Assembly (NCBI RefSeq): GCF_901212495.1
Contig: NZ_CAAKNY010000066.1
Coordinates: 1-10,657, forward strand
Direction: 5' to 3'
Origin: Collinsella aerofaciens
Lineage (GTDB): Bacteria > Actinomycetota > Coriobacteriia > Coriobacteriales > Coriobacteriaceae
DNA: 10,657 nt
The notes under the pieces were generated by a model. That model saw nothing but the letters and a program-made list of their open reading frames with translations, was not told the origin of the DNA and searched no databases. Shown here in pieces: positions 1-6,692 of this stretch; position 1 is the first letter of the stretch, and each line of letters begins with the position of its first letter. Made by a program: the position numbers and the translations under genes.

Positions 1-30
1 TCTGATCGACCCCTCCGAGGAGGTCTTCGA
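1..30. repeat. Terminal direct repeat, left copy (circular overlap)
   Basis: These 30 bases are identical, in the same orientation, to the last 30 bases of the window (10628-10657). Both copies lie inside nagA in the same reading frame. Collapsing them gives a 10,627-bp closed unit and an intact nagA. This is seen directly. Whether it reflects a real circle, a tandem array or an assembly artefact cannot be decided from sequence alone. Confidence 0.97.
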
Positions 31-730
31 CCGGTGGCAGGAGGCCGCCGGCGGACGCATCGTCAAGAGCGCCATGGCGCCCGAGCGCGACGGCGCCGCC
101 GCCTACGCCGCGGCCCTGAGCGCCAGGGGCGTGGTGACCAGCATCGGCCACTCCGACGCCACCTACGACGAGTGCGCCGCCGCCATCAACGCCGGCGCCA
201 GCTGCTTCACGCATACCTACAACGGCCAGCGCGGTCTGCATCACCGTGAGCCCGGTGTCGTCGGGGCCGCCATGGCCACGCCCAACACCTACGCCGAGAT
301 CATCTGCGATGGCAAGCATGTGAGCCCCGCTGCTATTAAGGCGCTGCTGCAGGCCAAGGGCTGGCAGCACGCAGTGCTGATCACCGACTGCCTGGGTTGC
401 GGCGGCATGCCCGAGGGCAGCTACACCAGCGGCGGCATGGACGTCATCATGAAGGACAACCTTTGCTGGCTTGCCGATGGCTCTGCTATCGCCGGCTCGG
501 TGCTCACGCTCGCACAGGGCGTCAAGAACATCGTCGACTGGGGTCTTGCGAGCGCCGATATCGCCATTCGCATGGCGACCGAGGTGCCCGCGCGCTCTGC
601 TCACGTCGAGGATAAATGTGGCAGCATTATGCCTGGCCGCGATGCCGATTTTGTCGTGTTCAATCCCGACCTTACCCTGGTCGAGACGTATGTGGGCGGC
701 AACAGCGTCGGCAACGCGTTTACCGAGTAG
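1..730 (+). CDS. nagA: N-acetylhexosamine-6-phosphate deacetylase, C-terminal part (continues from 10188-10657)
   Basis: This is the C-terminal two thirds of a NagA amidohydrolase, which removes acetate from GlcNAc-6-P or GalNAc-6-P in the cytoplasm. The open frame runs from base 2 to the TAG at 728-730. In the numbering of the joined protein it contains GHSDAT (His197), THTYNG (His218), CDGKHV (His253) and LITDC (Asp276), which correspond to the metal- and substrate-binding His residues and catalytic Asp of E. coli NagA. The frame continues seamlessly from 10188-10657 when the 30-bp terminal overlap is collapsed, giving 389 aa, the usual family length. It is therefore split only by where the sequence was cut. 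yhcH follows after 32 bp and is probably co-transcribed. In the L. casei gnb pathway the equivalent enzyme (GnbF) acts on GalNAc-6-P, and with agaS upstream that substrate is the likely one here. Confidence 0.95.
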   Translation, partial: LIDPSEEVFDRWQEAAGGRIVKSAMAPERDGAAAYAAALSARGVVTSIGHSDATYDECAAAINAGASCFTHTYNGQRGLHHREPGVVGAAMATPNTYAEIICDGKHVSPAAIKALLQAKGWQHAVLITDCLGCGGMPEGSYTSGGMDVIMKDNLCWLADGSAIAGSVLTLAQGVKNIVDWGLASADIAIRMATEVPARSAHVEDKCGSIMPGRDADFVVFNPDLTLVETYVGGNSVGNAFTE

Positions 731-750
731 CCGCCAAAGAAGCGATCCGA

Positions 751-756
751 AAGGGG
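751..756 (+). promoter_or_regulatory. Ribosome binding site of yhcH-family gene
   Basis: AAGGGG lies 6 bases before the ATG at 763 and fixes the start of the YhcH-family gene. No promoter is evident in the 32-bp gap, so the gene probably depends on the nagA transcript. Confidence 0.7.
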
Positions 757-762
757 ATTTAG

Positions 763-1236
763 ATGATTTACGGTGCATTGGGCGATATCGAGGAGTACCG
801 CGGAATGCTCAAGGGCCTCGACGTGCTGATCGATTGGCTCGAGGAGAACGATCCGGCGAAGCTCGAGGTCGGCAGCCATCCGATTCTGGGCGACAAGGTC
901 TTTGCGAACGTCATGGCTCCCACGACGCGTACCGAGGCTGAGGCCCACTATGAGACGCATCAGCGCTATCACGACCTGCAGATTGACGTCGAGGGTCGCG
1001 AGGCCTTTAAGGTCGCCACGGGCAGCCTGACGCTGGTTCAGGAGTTTGACGAGAAGGACGACTACGATCTGGTCGATTCCGACGCCTCGATCGCCGGCGA
1101 TCTTGCCGACGACAAGTTCGCGCTGTTCGTTGCCGGCGAGCCCCACATGCCCACGCTCGAGTTCCCGGGTGATGGCGCGCAGCCAGTCAAGAAGATCTGC
1201 TTTAAGCTGCTTGCAGACGCCTACTGGGAGGAGTAG
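763..1236 (+). CDS. YhcH/YjgK/YiaL (DUF386) family cupin protein
   Basis: This is a 157-aa small cupin of the YhcH/YiaL/EbgC family. Family features visible are the N-terminal MIYGALGDIEEY, the metal-binding-like segment ETHQRYHDLQ (residues 64-73) followed by IDVEG, and the FALFVAGEPHMP segment (His128) before a C-terminal VKKICFKLL strand. Members occur in sialic acid, beta-galactosidase (ebg) and amino-sugar operons. Proposed roles are sugar anomerisation or processing, but the biochemical function is not settled. No signal peptide is present, so it is cytoplasmic. Its position directly behind nagA suggests it handles a sugar or sugar phosphate of the amino-sugar pathway, perhaps the galactose or N-acetylhexosamine released by the GH35 enzyme. 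The family call is firm; the substrate is inferred from context. Confidence 0.9.
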   Translation: MIYGALGDIEEYRGMLKGLDVLIDWLEENDPAKLEVGSHPILGDKVFANVMAPTTRTEAEAHYETHQRYHDLQIDVEGREAFKVATGSLTLVQEFDEKDDYDLVDSDASIAGDLADDKFALFVAGEPHMPTLEFPGDGAQPVKKICFKLLADAYWEE

Positions 1237-1267
1237 CGCGCTGCCCGGCTGAACTGTTCGTGTGCTG

Positions 1268-1293
1268 GCGTGAATTCCCTAGGGGAATCACGC
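1268..1293 (+). repeat. Hairpin 1, first copy of an 18-bp repeated core
   Basis: GCGTG(A)ATTCCC - TAG - GGGAATCACGC forms an 11-bp stem with one bulged A. Its core TTCCCTAGGGGAATCACG (1275-1292) recurs exactly at 1315-1332 inside the next hairpin. There is no T tract behind this copy, so it is not itself a good terminator. It may stabilise the 3' end of the nagA-yhcH transcript, or be a leftover of hairpin duplication. Confidence 0.75.
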
Positions 1294-1298
1294 TGTGA

Positions 1299-1354
1299 CC
1301 CCGCCAACCGTGTTTTCCCTAGGGGAATCACGGTTGGCGGGGCTTTCTGTTTTT
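1299..1354 (+). terminator. Rho-independent terminator of the nagA-yhcH transcript
   Basis: A perfect 14-bp stem (CCCCGCCAACCGTG at 1299-1312 with CACGGTTGGCGGGG at 1329-1342) encloses the small dyad TTCCC-TAG-GGGAA. It is followed by CTTTCTGTTTTT. It lies 62 bp after the yhcH stop and contains the second copy of the 18-bp core. Confidence 0.9.
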
Positions 1355-1415
1355 GAGCAGGAAGCGATCGACGTGGCGATACTTGGGTTGGCGCACACGC
1401 ACTCAAATCGGCAAC

Positions 1416-1438
1416 AAAAAGCCGCCCGAAGGCGGCTA
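1416..1438 (-). terminator. Rho-independent terminator of tRNA-Thr
   Basis: Read on the minus strand, AGCCGCC - TTCG - GGCGGCT is followed by a T run: a 7-bp GC-rich stem with a stable UUCG tetraloop. It begins about 11 bases after the encoded CCA end of the tRNA. Confidence 0.92.
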
Positions 1439-1448
1439 TCTTGTGCAA

Positions 1449-1524
1449 TGGAGCCAGCGACCGGGCTCGAACCGGTGACCCCCGCTTTACGAGAGCGGTG
1501 CTCTACCAACTGAGCTACGCTGGC
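1449..1524 (-). tRNA. tRNA-Thr(CGT)
   Basis: The 76-nt minus-strand cloverleaf includes an encoded CCA. The acceptor stem GCCAGCG/CGCTGGC pairs fully, the D-arm has AGCTCAGTTGGTAGAGCA, and the anticodon stem CCGCT/AGCGG encloses the loop CTCGTAA. The T-arm contains GGTTCGAGCC, and the 3' end is U-CCA. The anticodon CGT reads the ACG threonine codon. It is the only minus-strand gene in the window and has its own promoter and terminator, so it is an independent transcription unit inserted between the two halves of the sugar locus. tRNA genes often serve as integration sites, but no second 3'-end copy or integrase is visible here. Confidence 0.97.
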
Positions 1525-1563
1525 GGCCATGTGGTGACGCAACTGAGGCGTCAACAGCTGACT

Positions 1564-1592
1564 ATGATACGGGACATCGCAAATCGGTGCAA
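1564..1592 (-). promoter_or_regulatory. Promoter of tRNA-Thr (sigma-70 type)
   Basis: On the minus strand, TTGCAC (-35, 1587-1592) and TATCAT (-10, 1564-1569) are separated by exactly 17 bp. The predicted start is about 33 bases before the mature 5' end of the tRNA. It is divergent from the downstream IIB-like gene. Confidence 0.8.
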
Positions 1593-1681
1593 GTGTTCTG
1601 ACGGCTTTTCTCACTTTAAATGCACTAATATTGGAGACGCGATGTCTTGCTCTTACGGGTCTCAAACAGAATGGGGCGGCG

Positions 1682-2164
1682 ATGGCTCAACCCAAGATTC
1701 TTCTCACACGCATCGACGACCGTTTCATTTACGGGCAAGACGTTGAGCTGTGGAACGAAGCCGTGGGTTCCAACCTCGTCTTAATCGTCAACAATGAGAT
1801 TGCGGCGGATTCGCGCAAGTGGGCGCCCATGAGGGTGGCAGCGCCAGAGGGCGTTTGGACGCGGTTCTTCTCGGTGCAAAGGACCATCGACATCATTCAT
1901 ACCGCAACGCCGCGTCAATGGATTCTGATCATGGTGGCCTCACCCGCCGATGCGCTCGCGCTGGTTAAGGGCGGTGTGCCCATTACCAGGATCAGCATCG
2001 GCCATATGGAGGCAGGGGAGGGCAAGCGTTTCGCAACGCCCGCAGTCGCCACAGACGATGCAGACGTCGCTGTTCTCAGAGAGCTGCAAGCGCTTGGCGT
2101 GAAAATGGAAGTTCGCAATCTTCCCAGTGACGAACCCGACTCCATTAATGCTCTGCTGTATTAA
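1682..2164 (+). CDS. PTS mannose/sorbose-family IIB-like protein with Tyr in place of the active-site His
   Basis: This 160-aa protein belongs to the mannose/fructose/sorbose PTS EIIB family. The family's phosphorylation motif RIDDR(L/F)IHGQ is present but reads RIDDRFIYGQ. Residue 17, the position of the phosphorylated His (His15 in B. subtilis LevE), is Tyr (TAC at 1730-1732). The rest of the fold is well kept: a GVPITRISIGHME segment followed by EGKR, and a C-terminal LRELQALGVKMEVRNLPSDE. The ATG at 1682 is chosen because homology begins there. An in-frame TTG at 1631 would only add non-family residues. GGGG at 1673-1676 is a weak ribosome binding site. The gene stands alone between the tRNA and the AT-rich gap. 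It cannot accept phosphate from IIA in the usual way, so it may be regulatory, a decoy partner, or decaying. The family call is firm; the role is unknown. Confidence 0.92.
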   Translation: MAQPKILLTRIDDRFIYGQDVELWNEAVGSNLVLIVNNEIAADSRKWAPMRVAAPEGVWTRFFSVQRTIDIIHTATPRQWILIMVASPADALALVKGGVPITRISIGHMEAGEGKRFATPAVATDDADVAVLRELQALGVKMEVRNLPSDEPDSINALLY

Positions 2165-2576
2165 CGAGTCATCGAACGCGGCGAGTCAGCCATAAGAAAG
2201 TCAGGTTCGATTCTGGATATTTTCAGTCTTGGAAATGGGCAGGCAACGGCTCTCTAATGCTCATGTAGGTGAATCCAAAGTAGATAAGCAGTTGAAGAAA
2301 TACAATTGAAACATGATGTAACAAGTAGGAAATAGTGGATAGCTGGTACATACCATCTTTCAAATATAGAATCGTTAGAAACATTTAATTAAAAAGCAAT
2401 TTACCAGCTGTTTTTATTTTTTTCATTAAAACCGTTCATCGTCATTTCGTTACCGTTTACGGACCACTTCAGATTCTGGCTACATAATTGCGTCAAAACG
2501 TCCATAATAGCCAAAGGGTTAGCCGAGGGTTGAAAAACCGGCAACCGCATCGCAGAGCACGAAGATCGGGAGAAGC
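2165..2576. other. 412-bp AT-rich gene-free segment upstream of the GH35 gene
   Basis: I see no credible coding frame on either strand here. Composition drops to clearly AT-rich, with runs such as a T-rich stretch at 2410-2424. It contains the operator-like dyad at 2338-2361, a candidate -10 TATAGA (2365-2370), an inverted copy of AGCTGGTA at 2402-2409, and two ACCGTT repeats 21 bp apart (2431-2436 and 2452-2457). ATCGAAC (2171-2177) could pair with GTTCGAT (2205-2211), but no T tract follows, so it is not a clear terminator. The most likely role is the control region of the GH35-PTS operon. It is also the only stretch long enough to hide a replication origin or a recombination joint if the circle is real. 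Confidence 0.7.
2338..2361. promoter_or_regulatory. Candidate GntR-family operator
   Basis: TGGTA-CA-TACCA (2344-2355) is a perfect 5-bp dyad. Extending outward, 9 of 11 base pairs are symmetric over 2338-2361. The TGGT-N4-ACCA spacing matches the operators known for the HutC/NagR (YvoA) and DasR amino-sugar regulators. It sits just before a possible -10 (TATAGA, 2365-2370). An inverted half-site TACCAGCT lies at 2402-2409, complementary to AGCTGGTA at 2341-2348. The natural candidate to bind it is the GntR protein encoded at 8057-8791. This is inferred from motif likeness only. Confidence 0.55.
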
Positions 2577-4373
2577 ATGCATTCGTTTAAGATCACCAAT
2601 CAATTCTTACTCGATGATGAGCCGTTCACCATCTTGTCGGGGGCGATTCACTATATGCGTGTTCATCCGAGCGACTGGCACCACTCGCTCTATAACCTTA
2701 AGGCTCTTGGGTTTAATACGGTCGAAACGTATGTACCGTGGAATCTTCATGAGCCAAAGCCTGGCGTCTTCGATTTTTCTGGGCCAATTGATTTGGCGGC
2801 ATTTCTTGATGAGGCAGCGTCACTCGGTCTGTATGCAATTGTTCGGCCCTCTCCGTTTATTTGCGCAGAATGGGAATTTGGCGGCATGCCGGCATGGCTG
2901 CTGCGCCAACATGATATGAGACCGCGCAGCAGCGACCCCAAGTTTCTTGCTCACGTCGCACGTTACTACGACCATCTCATGCCGATACTCGTCTCGCGTC
3001 AGATTGACAAGGGCGGAAACATCATCATGATGCAGGTTGAAAACGAGTATGGATCATATTGCGAGGATAAGGACTATCTTCGTGCGATTCGTCGCCTTAT
3101 GGTCGAGCGCGGGGTTTCCGTGCCCCTTTGTACTTCCGATGGTCCGTGGCGTGGGTGCCTTCGTGCCGGTACGCTCATTGACGATGATGTGTTGTGCACC
3201 GGCAACTTTGGTTCTCATGCAAAGGAGAACTTTGAGGCTCTATCTGCTTTTCACAAGGAGCATGGAAAACAATGGCCTCTTATGTGCATGGAGTTGTGGG
3301 ACGGCTGGTTCAATCGCTATGGGGAGAACGTCATCAGACGCGATCCCGAAGATCTTGCCTCTTGCGTTCGCGAGGTGCTCGAGCTTGGAGGATCTTTAAA
3401 CCTCTACATGTTTCATGGAGGCACCAACTTTGGATTCATGAACGGATGCTCTGCACGCCATACGCATGACCTGCACCAGGTAACATCGTATGACTACGAT
3501 GCTCCATTGGACGAACAGGGCAACCCGACCGAGAAATACTTCGCAATTCAAAGGACAATTCACGATCTGTATCCCGATATCGCACAAAGCAAGCCGTTAA
3601 CAAAAAAGACGTTTGCTATGCCCGATATCTCGGTGAGTGAGCGCGTAAGCCTCTTTAATGTGCTCGATATGCTTTCGGAGCCGATCGAAGCCCAGTATCC
3701 TATGCCTATGGAAGAGATGGGCCAGTCGTATGGATATACGTTATATACCACGACTGTCGAGCGTGACCGTGCAGATGAAGAGCGTATTCGGGTTATTGAC
3801 GCCCGCGACCGTGCGCAGGTGTTCGTGAACGGTGACAAAGTGGCGACGCAGTACCAGGAGCACATCGGGGAAGATATACACTGCGTTCTTCCCTGTGAGC
3901 AAAACCGCTTGGATGTTCTGACCGAGGATATGGGTCGCGTCAATTATGGCCACAAATTGCTCGCCGATACGCAGCATAAGGGCATTAGGACAGGGGTTTG
4001 CGTTGATCTTCACTTTGTTACCGGGTGGGAGATGCGCTGTCTGACACTCGATAACATCGATAAGCTTGATTATTCTGCCGGCTGGGTAGAGGGACAACCT
4101 TCCTTTTACCGCGCAAAATTTGATATATCCGAGCCGGCTGATACCTTTATCGACACTACGGGTTTTGGAAAGGGCGTGGCATTCATTAATGGAACGAATG
4201 TCGGGCGTTTTTGGGATAAGGGTCCCATCATGACGCTCTATGTTCCGCACGGTTTATTGCACCCCGGTACCAATGAGCTCGTTATGTTCGAAACAGAGGG
4301 CGTTTACGGTGCGAATATCTCCCTTCGCTCTGAGCCCGTTATTCGTACACTTGAACAAGAAGGAGTTGAGTAG
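2577..4373 (+). CDS. bgaC: Intracellular GH35 beta-galactosidase (BgaC/GnbG type)
   Basis: This 598-aa glycoside hydrolase family 35 enzyme releases galactose from beta-1,3-linked galactosides. The N-terminal TIM barrel shows SGAIHYMRVHPSDW (21-34), ETYVPWNLHEP (50-60), ICAEWEFGGMPAWL (95-108), the family signature MMQVENEYGSY with acid/base Glu157, and MCMELWDGWF with nucleophile Glu239. GGTNFGFMNG (281-290) is also typical. Beta-sandwich domains make up the C-terminal half, ending with NGTNVGRFWDKGP. There is no signal peptide, so the substrate must enter the cell. GGGAG at 2568-2572 supports the ATG at 2577. Length and layout match S. pneumoniae BgaC and L. casei GnbG, which are encoded with a homologous PTS. 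Whether it cleaves free or 6-phosphorylated galacto-N-biose/lacto-N-biose cannot be told from sequence. IIB follows after 2 bp. Codon use is less GC-biased than in nagA or agaS. Confidence 0.95.
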   Translation: MHSFKITNQFLLDDEPFTILSGAIHYMRVHPSDWHHSLYNLKALGFNTVETYVPWNLHEPKPGVFDFSGPIDLAAFLDEAASLGLYAIVRPSPFICAEWEFGGMPAWLLRQHDMRPRSSDPKFLAHVARYYDHLMPILVSRQIDKGGNIIMMQVENEYGSYCEDKDYLRAIRRLMVERGVSVPLCTSDGPWRGCLRAGTLIDDDVLCTGNFGSHAKENFEALSAFHKEHGKQWPLMCMELWDGWFNRYGENVIRRDPEDLASCVREVLELGGSLNLYMFHGGTNFGFMNGCSARHTHDLHQVTSYDYDAPLDEQGNPTEKYFAIQRTIHDLYPDIAQSKPLTKKTFAMPDISVSERVSLFNVLDMLSEPIEAQYPMPMEEMGQSYGYTLYTTTVERDRADEERIRVIDARDRAQVFVNGDKVATQYQEHIGEDIHCVLPCEQNRLDVLTEDMGRVNYGHKLLADTQHKGIRTGVCVDLHFVTGWEMRCLTLDNIDKLDYSAGWVEGQPSFYRAKFDISEPADTFIDTTGFGKGVAFINGTNVGRFWDKGPIMTLYVPHGLLHPGTNELVMFETEGVYGANISLRSEPVIRTLEQEGVE

Positions 4374-4375
4374 AA

Positions 4376-4840
4376 ATGATTGTAGGCGCACGAATCGACT
4401 TTCGCTTGATTCACGGACAGGTGGCAAACCTCTGGTCTAACGCCCGTCAGGTAAGCCGTTTCATGGTAGTTGACGACGAGGTATCGCAAGACGCTACCCA
4501 AAAGCAGGTTCTTCGCATGGCTTGCCCGGCAACGGTGAAGTTGTCTGTGCTTCCTGTCGATAAGGCCGCTGCCAACATCACTGCTGGCAAATATGATGCA
4601 CAACGTCTCTTTATTGTTGCAAAAAAGCCTGAGGTCTACGTTCGACTTTTGGAGCAAGGCGTTAAGCTCGAGCAGCTTATTGTCGGTAATATGACGACCA
4701 TGGAGCCGGTCAAGAAGCTGTCTCGCAACATTAGTTGCGACCAGGGAGACCTTGACGCGTTTGCCAAACTCAAGGCCGATAATCTTCCAATCGTCATTCA
4801 GCTGACGCCGCAGGATAACCCAGAGGCTCTCGCGCTCTAG
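4376..4840 (+). CDS. PTS mannose-family EIIB component (catalytic)
   Basis: This 154-aa cytoplasmic EIIB passes phosphate from IIA to the incoming sugar. The motif RIDFRLIHGQ near the N-terminus carries the phosphorylatable His13. VVDDEVSQD and the LIVGNMTTMEPVKKL segment are family features. The position after RID is Phe rather than the more common Asp; the catalytic His is intact. AGGAG at 4361-4365 lies inside the end of the GH35 gene and the two genes are 2 bp apart, so they are transcriptionally and probably translationally coupled. It resembles the IIB of the pneumococcal bgaC cluster and L. casei GnbB. It differs strongly from the IIB-like protein at 1682-2164, so the two are not a recent duplication. 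Confidence 0.95.
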   Translation: MIVGARIDFRLIHGQVANLWSNARQVSRFMVVDDEVSQDATQKQVLRMACPATVKLSVLPVDKAAANITAGKYDAQRLFIVAKKPEVYVRLLEQGVKLEQLIVGNMTTMEPVKKLSRNISCDQGDLDAFAKLKADNLPIVIQLTPQDNPEALAL

Positions 4841-4852
4841 TCAAATTAACGC

Positions 4853-4880
4853 TAAGCCGCGAAGGGGGATGCGCGGTTTA
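4853..4880 (+). promoter_or_regulatory. Intercistronic hairpin between IIB and IIC
   Basis: TAAGCCGCG can pair with CGCGGTTTA as a 9-bp stem with one G-U pair and a 10-nt loop. No clear T run follows, so it is more likely a partial terminator or mRNA processing/stability element than a full stop. The IIB-IIC gap (93 bp) is long compared with the tight spacing of its neighbours. Confidence 0.5.
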
Positions 4881-4921
4881 TATAAGCGTATTGGTATTGT
4901 AGAAACTGTTACACCTCAAAT

Positions 4922-4927
4922 AAGGAG
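4922..4927 (+). promoter_or_regulatory. Strong ribosome binding site of IIC
   Basis: AAGGAG lies 6 bases before the ATG at 4934, an ideal Shine-Dalgarno sequence that fixes the IIC start. Confidence 0.8.
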
Positions 4928-4933
4928 TTTACC

Positions 4934-5821
4934 ATGATTGCTTGGTGGCAGATTCTTCTGTTAACCCTGTATGCGGGTTATCAGATCATGGATGAGCTGA
5001 ACTGGTACACCTGTGCCGGCTCTGCCGTCTTCTCCGGTATGATTACCGGTTTGATTATGGGTGACCTGCAGACCGGTCTATTTATCGGCGGTAGCATGCA
5101 GCTCACCGTCTTGGGCGTTGGTACCTTTGGCGGCGCCTCTCGTATCGATGCCAACTCCGGCACTCTGGTCGCCACCGCCTTTGCCGTGGGCGCAGGCATG
5201 AATCCCGAGACGGCTCTTGCCGCCATCGGCGTACCTGTCGCTGCCATTCTCGTCTACACCGATATCGCCGGCCGTTTTGCCAACACGTTCTTCGGTCATG
5301 CGTGCGATGCCGATATCGAGAAGATGAACTGGGGCGCCTACAACGTGCACTACTTGCTCGGTGCCGTTTCCTGGATGCTGTCCCGCATGATTCCGGTCTT
5401 CCTGGCTCTCGCATTTGGCCAGGGCTTGGTCGAGGGCATCACCACCGCCCTTAACGGCGATTGGAAGTGGCTGGGCGACGGTCTGTCCGTTGCCGGCGGT
5501 GCCCTGCCCGCCGTTGGCTTCGCCATCCTGCTCCGCTACCTGCCGGTCAAGAAGCACGTCGCCTTCCTGCTGCTCGGCTTTGTCGTCGCCGCCCTGTTTG
5601 GCACGGCCTTCACGAGCATCATGAACCTCAACACCAACATCGTCGCTGTGAACGGCGCGCTTGGTAAGGGTGCCGTTGATATGGTCGGTATGTTCAACAA
5701 CATGTCGATGCTGGCGATTGCCATTATTGGTTTCGCTCTGTCTTTGCTGTACTACAAGAACAACCAGCGTCCCGTCGCTGCTGCTGGCGCTGCGGAGGGA
5801 GACGACGACGATGAGCTCTAA
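4934..5821 (+). CDS. PTS mannose-family EIIC component (membrane channel subunit)
   Basis: This 295-aa polytopic membrane protein forms the sugar translocation unit with IID. The family block GDLQTGLFIGGSMQLTVLG followed by GTFGGASRIDANSGTLVATAF is clear, as are several further hydrophobic helices. The protein is slightly longer than the usual 260-270 aa because of a C-terminal tail (NNQRPVAAAGAAEG followed by DDDDEL) that is rich in Ala and ends in acidic residues. The tail's codons contain the ribosome binding site and ATG of IID, and the two genes overlap by 11 bp. GC content is high. By operon context the substrate is expected to be galacto-N-biose, lacto-N-biose or N-acetylgalactosamine; the sequence alone does not show which. 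Confidence 0.95.
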   Translation: MIAWWQILLLTLYAGYQIMDELNWYTCAGSAVFSGMITGLIMGDLQTGLFIGGSMQLTVLGVGTFGGASRIDANSGTLVATAFAVGAGMNPETALAAIGVPVAAILVYTDIAGRFANTFFGHACDADIEKMNWGAYNVHYLLGAVSWMLSRMIPVFLALAFGQGLVEGITTALNGDWKWLGDGLSVAGGALPAVGFAILLRYLPVKKHVAFLLLGFVVAALFGTAFTSIMNLNTNIVAVNGALGKGAVDMVGMFNNMSMLAIAIIGFALSLLYYKNNQRPVAAAGAAEGDDDDEL

Positions 5822-6650
5822 TGAGAAACTCGCCAATGGCACCACTGGCTACAAGATTACCAAGGAAGACCTTGCGCAGATCAACCGTCGTAACCTGCTT
5901 GGTTTCCAGGATGGTTGGAACTACGAGCGCATGCAGCACTCTGGTTATCTCTGGATTATCCTGCCCACACTGCGCAAGCTGTACGGCGACGGCACGCCGG
6001 AGCTAAAGGAAGCCTGCCGTGCCCAGTGCGCACCGTTCTTCAACACCTCAAACTTCCTCAACACGATCATCACCGGTATCGATTTGGCAATCGAGGAAGA
6101 GGAGGGCCTCGAGGGCCTCGAGGCTGTTGCCGGTCTCAAGACTGGCCTCATGGGACCGTTGGCTTCCATCGGCGATTCCATCTTCGGTTCGCTGCTCCCG
6201 ACCATTTTCGGCGCCCTGGCTGCCAATATGGCCATGAACGGCAACCCCTTGGGTATCTTCATCTGGGTCGCCGTCAACATCCTTGTTGACTGGTTCCGCT
6301 GCAAGCAGACCCACATGGCTTACGAGCAGGGTATGAAGCTCGTCACCACCATGAGCGATCGCCTGAACGCGTTGACCGACGCGGCCTCCGTAATGGGTGT
6401 CTTTATGGTCGGTGCTCTGGTCGCAACCAATGTCGGTATCGTTATTGCGGCGAAGCCTGTTATCGGCGGCGTTACCGTTGACTTGCAGAACATCTGCAAT
6501 ATGATTTGCCCCAAGCTGGTTCCTGCCGCACTCGTCGGCTTCGTATACTGGCTCCTCGGTAAGAAGGGTATGACCTCGACGAAGGCCATCTTTATCGTCT
6601 TGGTTCTGTCCATTGCCTTGGGTGCATTCGGTATCATCTGCAAGGGCTAA
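5811..6650 (+). CDS. PTS mannose-family EIID component
   Basis: This 279-aa membrane subunit pairs with IIC. The signature FFNTSNFLNTIITGIDLAIE (76-95) plus an acidic run, and GLMGPLASIGDS (112-123), are typical of ManZ/AgaD-like IID proteins. Hydrophobic helices near the C-terminus complete the fold. The ATG at 5811 lies 8 nt upstream of the IIC stop codon (TAA at 5819-5821) and overlaps it, with GGAGGGAG at 5794-5801 as its ribosome binding site. Another ATG at 5821 overlaps the IIC stop (TAATG) but is out of frame, so 5811 is the start. The open frame extends upstream to 5661, but that part is antiparallel to family homology and in the shadow of IIC. A strong terminator follows the gene, so the IIA gene further on is not simply co-transcribed with it. 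Confidence 0.95.
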   Translation: MSSNEKLANGTTGYKITKEDLAQINRRNLLGFQDGWNYERMQHSGYLWIILPTLRKLYGDGTPELKEACRAQCAPFFNTSNFLNTIITGIDLAIEEEEGLEGLEAVAGLKTGLMGPLASIGDSIFGSLLPTIFGALAANMAMNGNPLGIFIWVAVNILVDWFRCKQTHMAYEQGMKLVTTMSDRLNALTDAASVMGVFMVGALVATNVGIVIAAKPVIGGVTVDLQNICNMICPKLVPAALVGFVYWLLGKKGMTSTKAIFIVLVLSIALGAFGIICKG

Positions 6651-6692
6651 GTACCCCATATTGTCACGGCATTTGAGCCTCAATTGAGACGT

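Noticed and set aside
1642..1746. 34-codon frame (ATG 1642) with a good GGAG, overlapping the IIB-like start out of frame
   Set aside because: The ribosome binding site is better than that of the IIB-like gene, so a leader peptide is conceivable, but the product has no features and nothing else supports translation.
2200..2216. GGTTCGATTC resembling a tRNA T-loop in the AT-rich gap, as a possible tRNA remnant or attachment site
   Set aside because: The flanking bases form only a 3-bp stem, with no acceptor stem or CCA, and it does not match the tRNA-Thr in the window.
2165..2576. Possible replication origin with iterons
   Set aside because: Only two short ACCGTT repeats and two distant GATTCTGG octamers are present. 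There is no iteron array and no initiator gene, so an origin cannot be supported.
1682..4840. The two IIB genes as a direct repeat that generated the circle by homologous recombination
   Set aside because: Their sequences diverge strongly at both DNA and protein level outside the active-site motif, so they offer no long identity for recombination.
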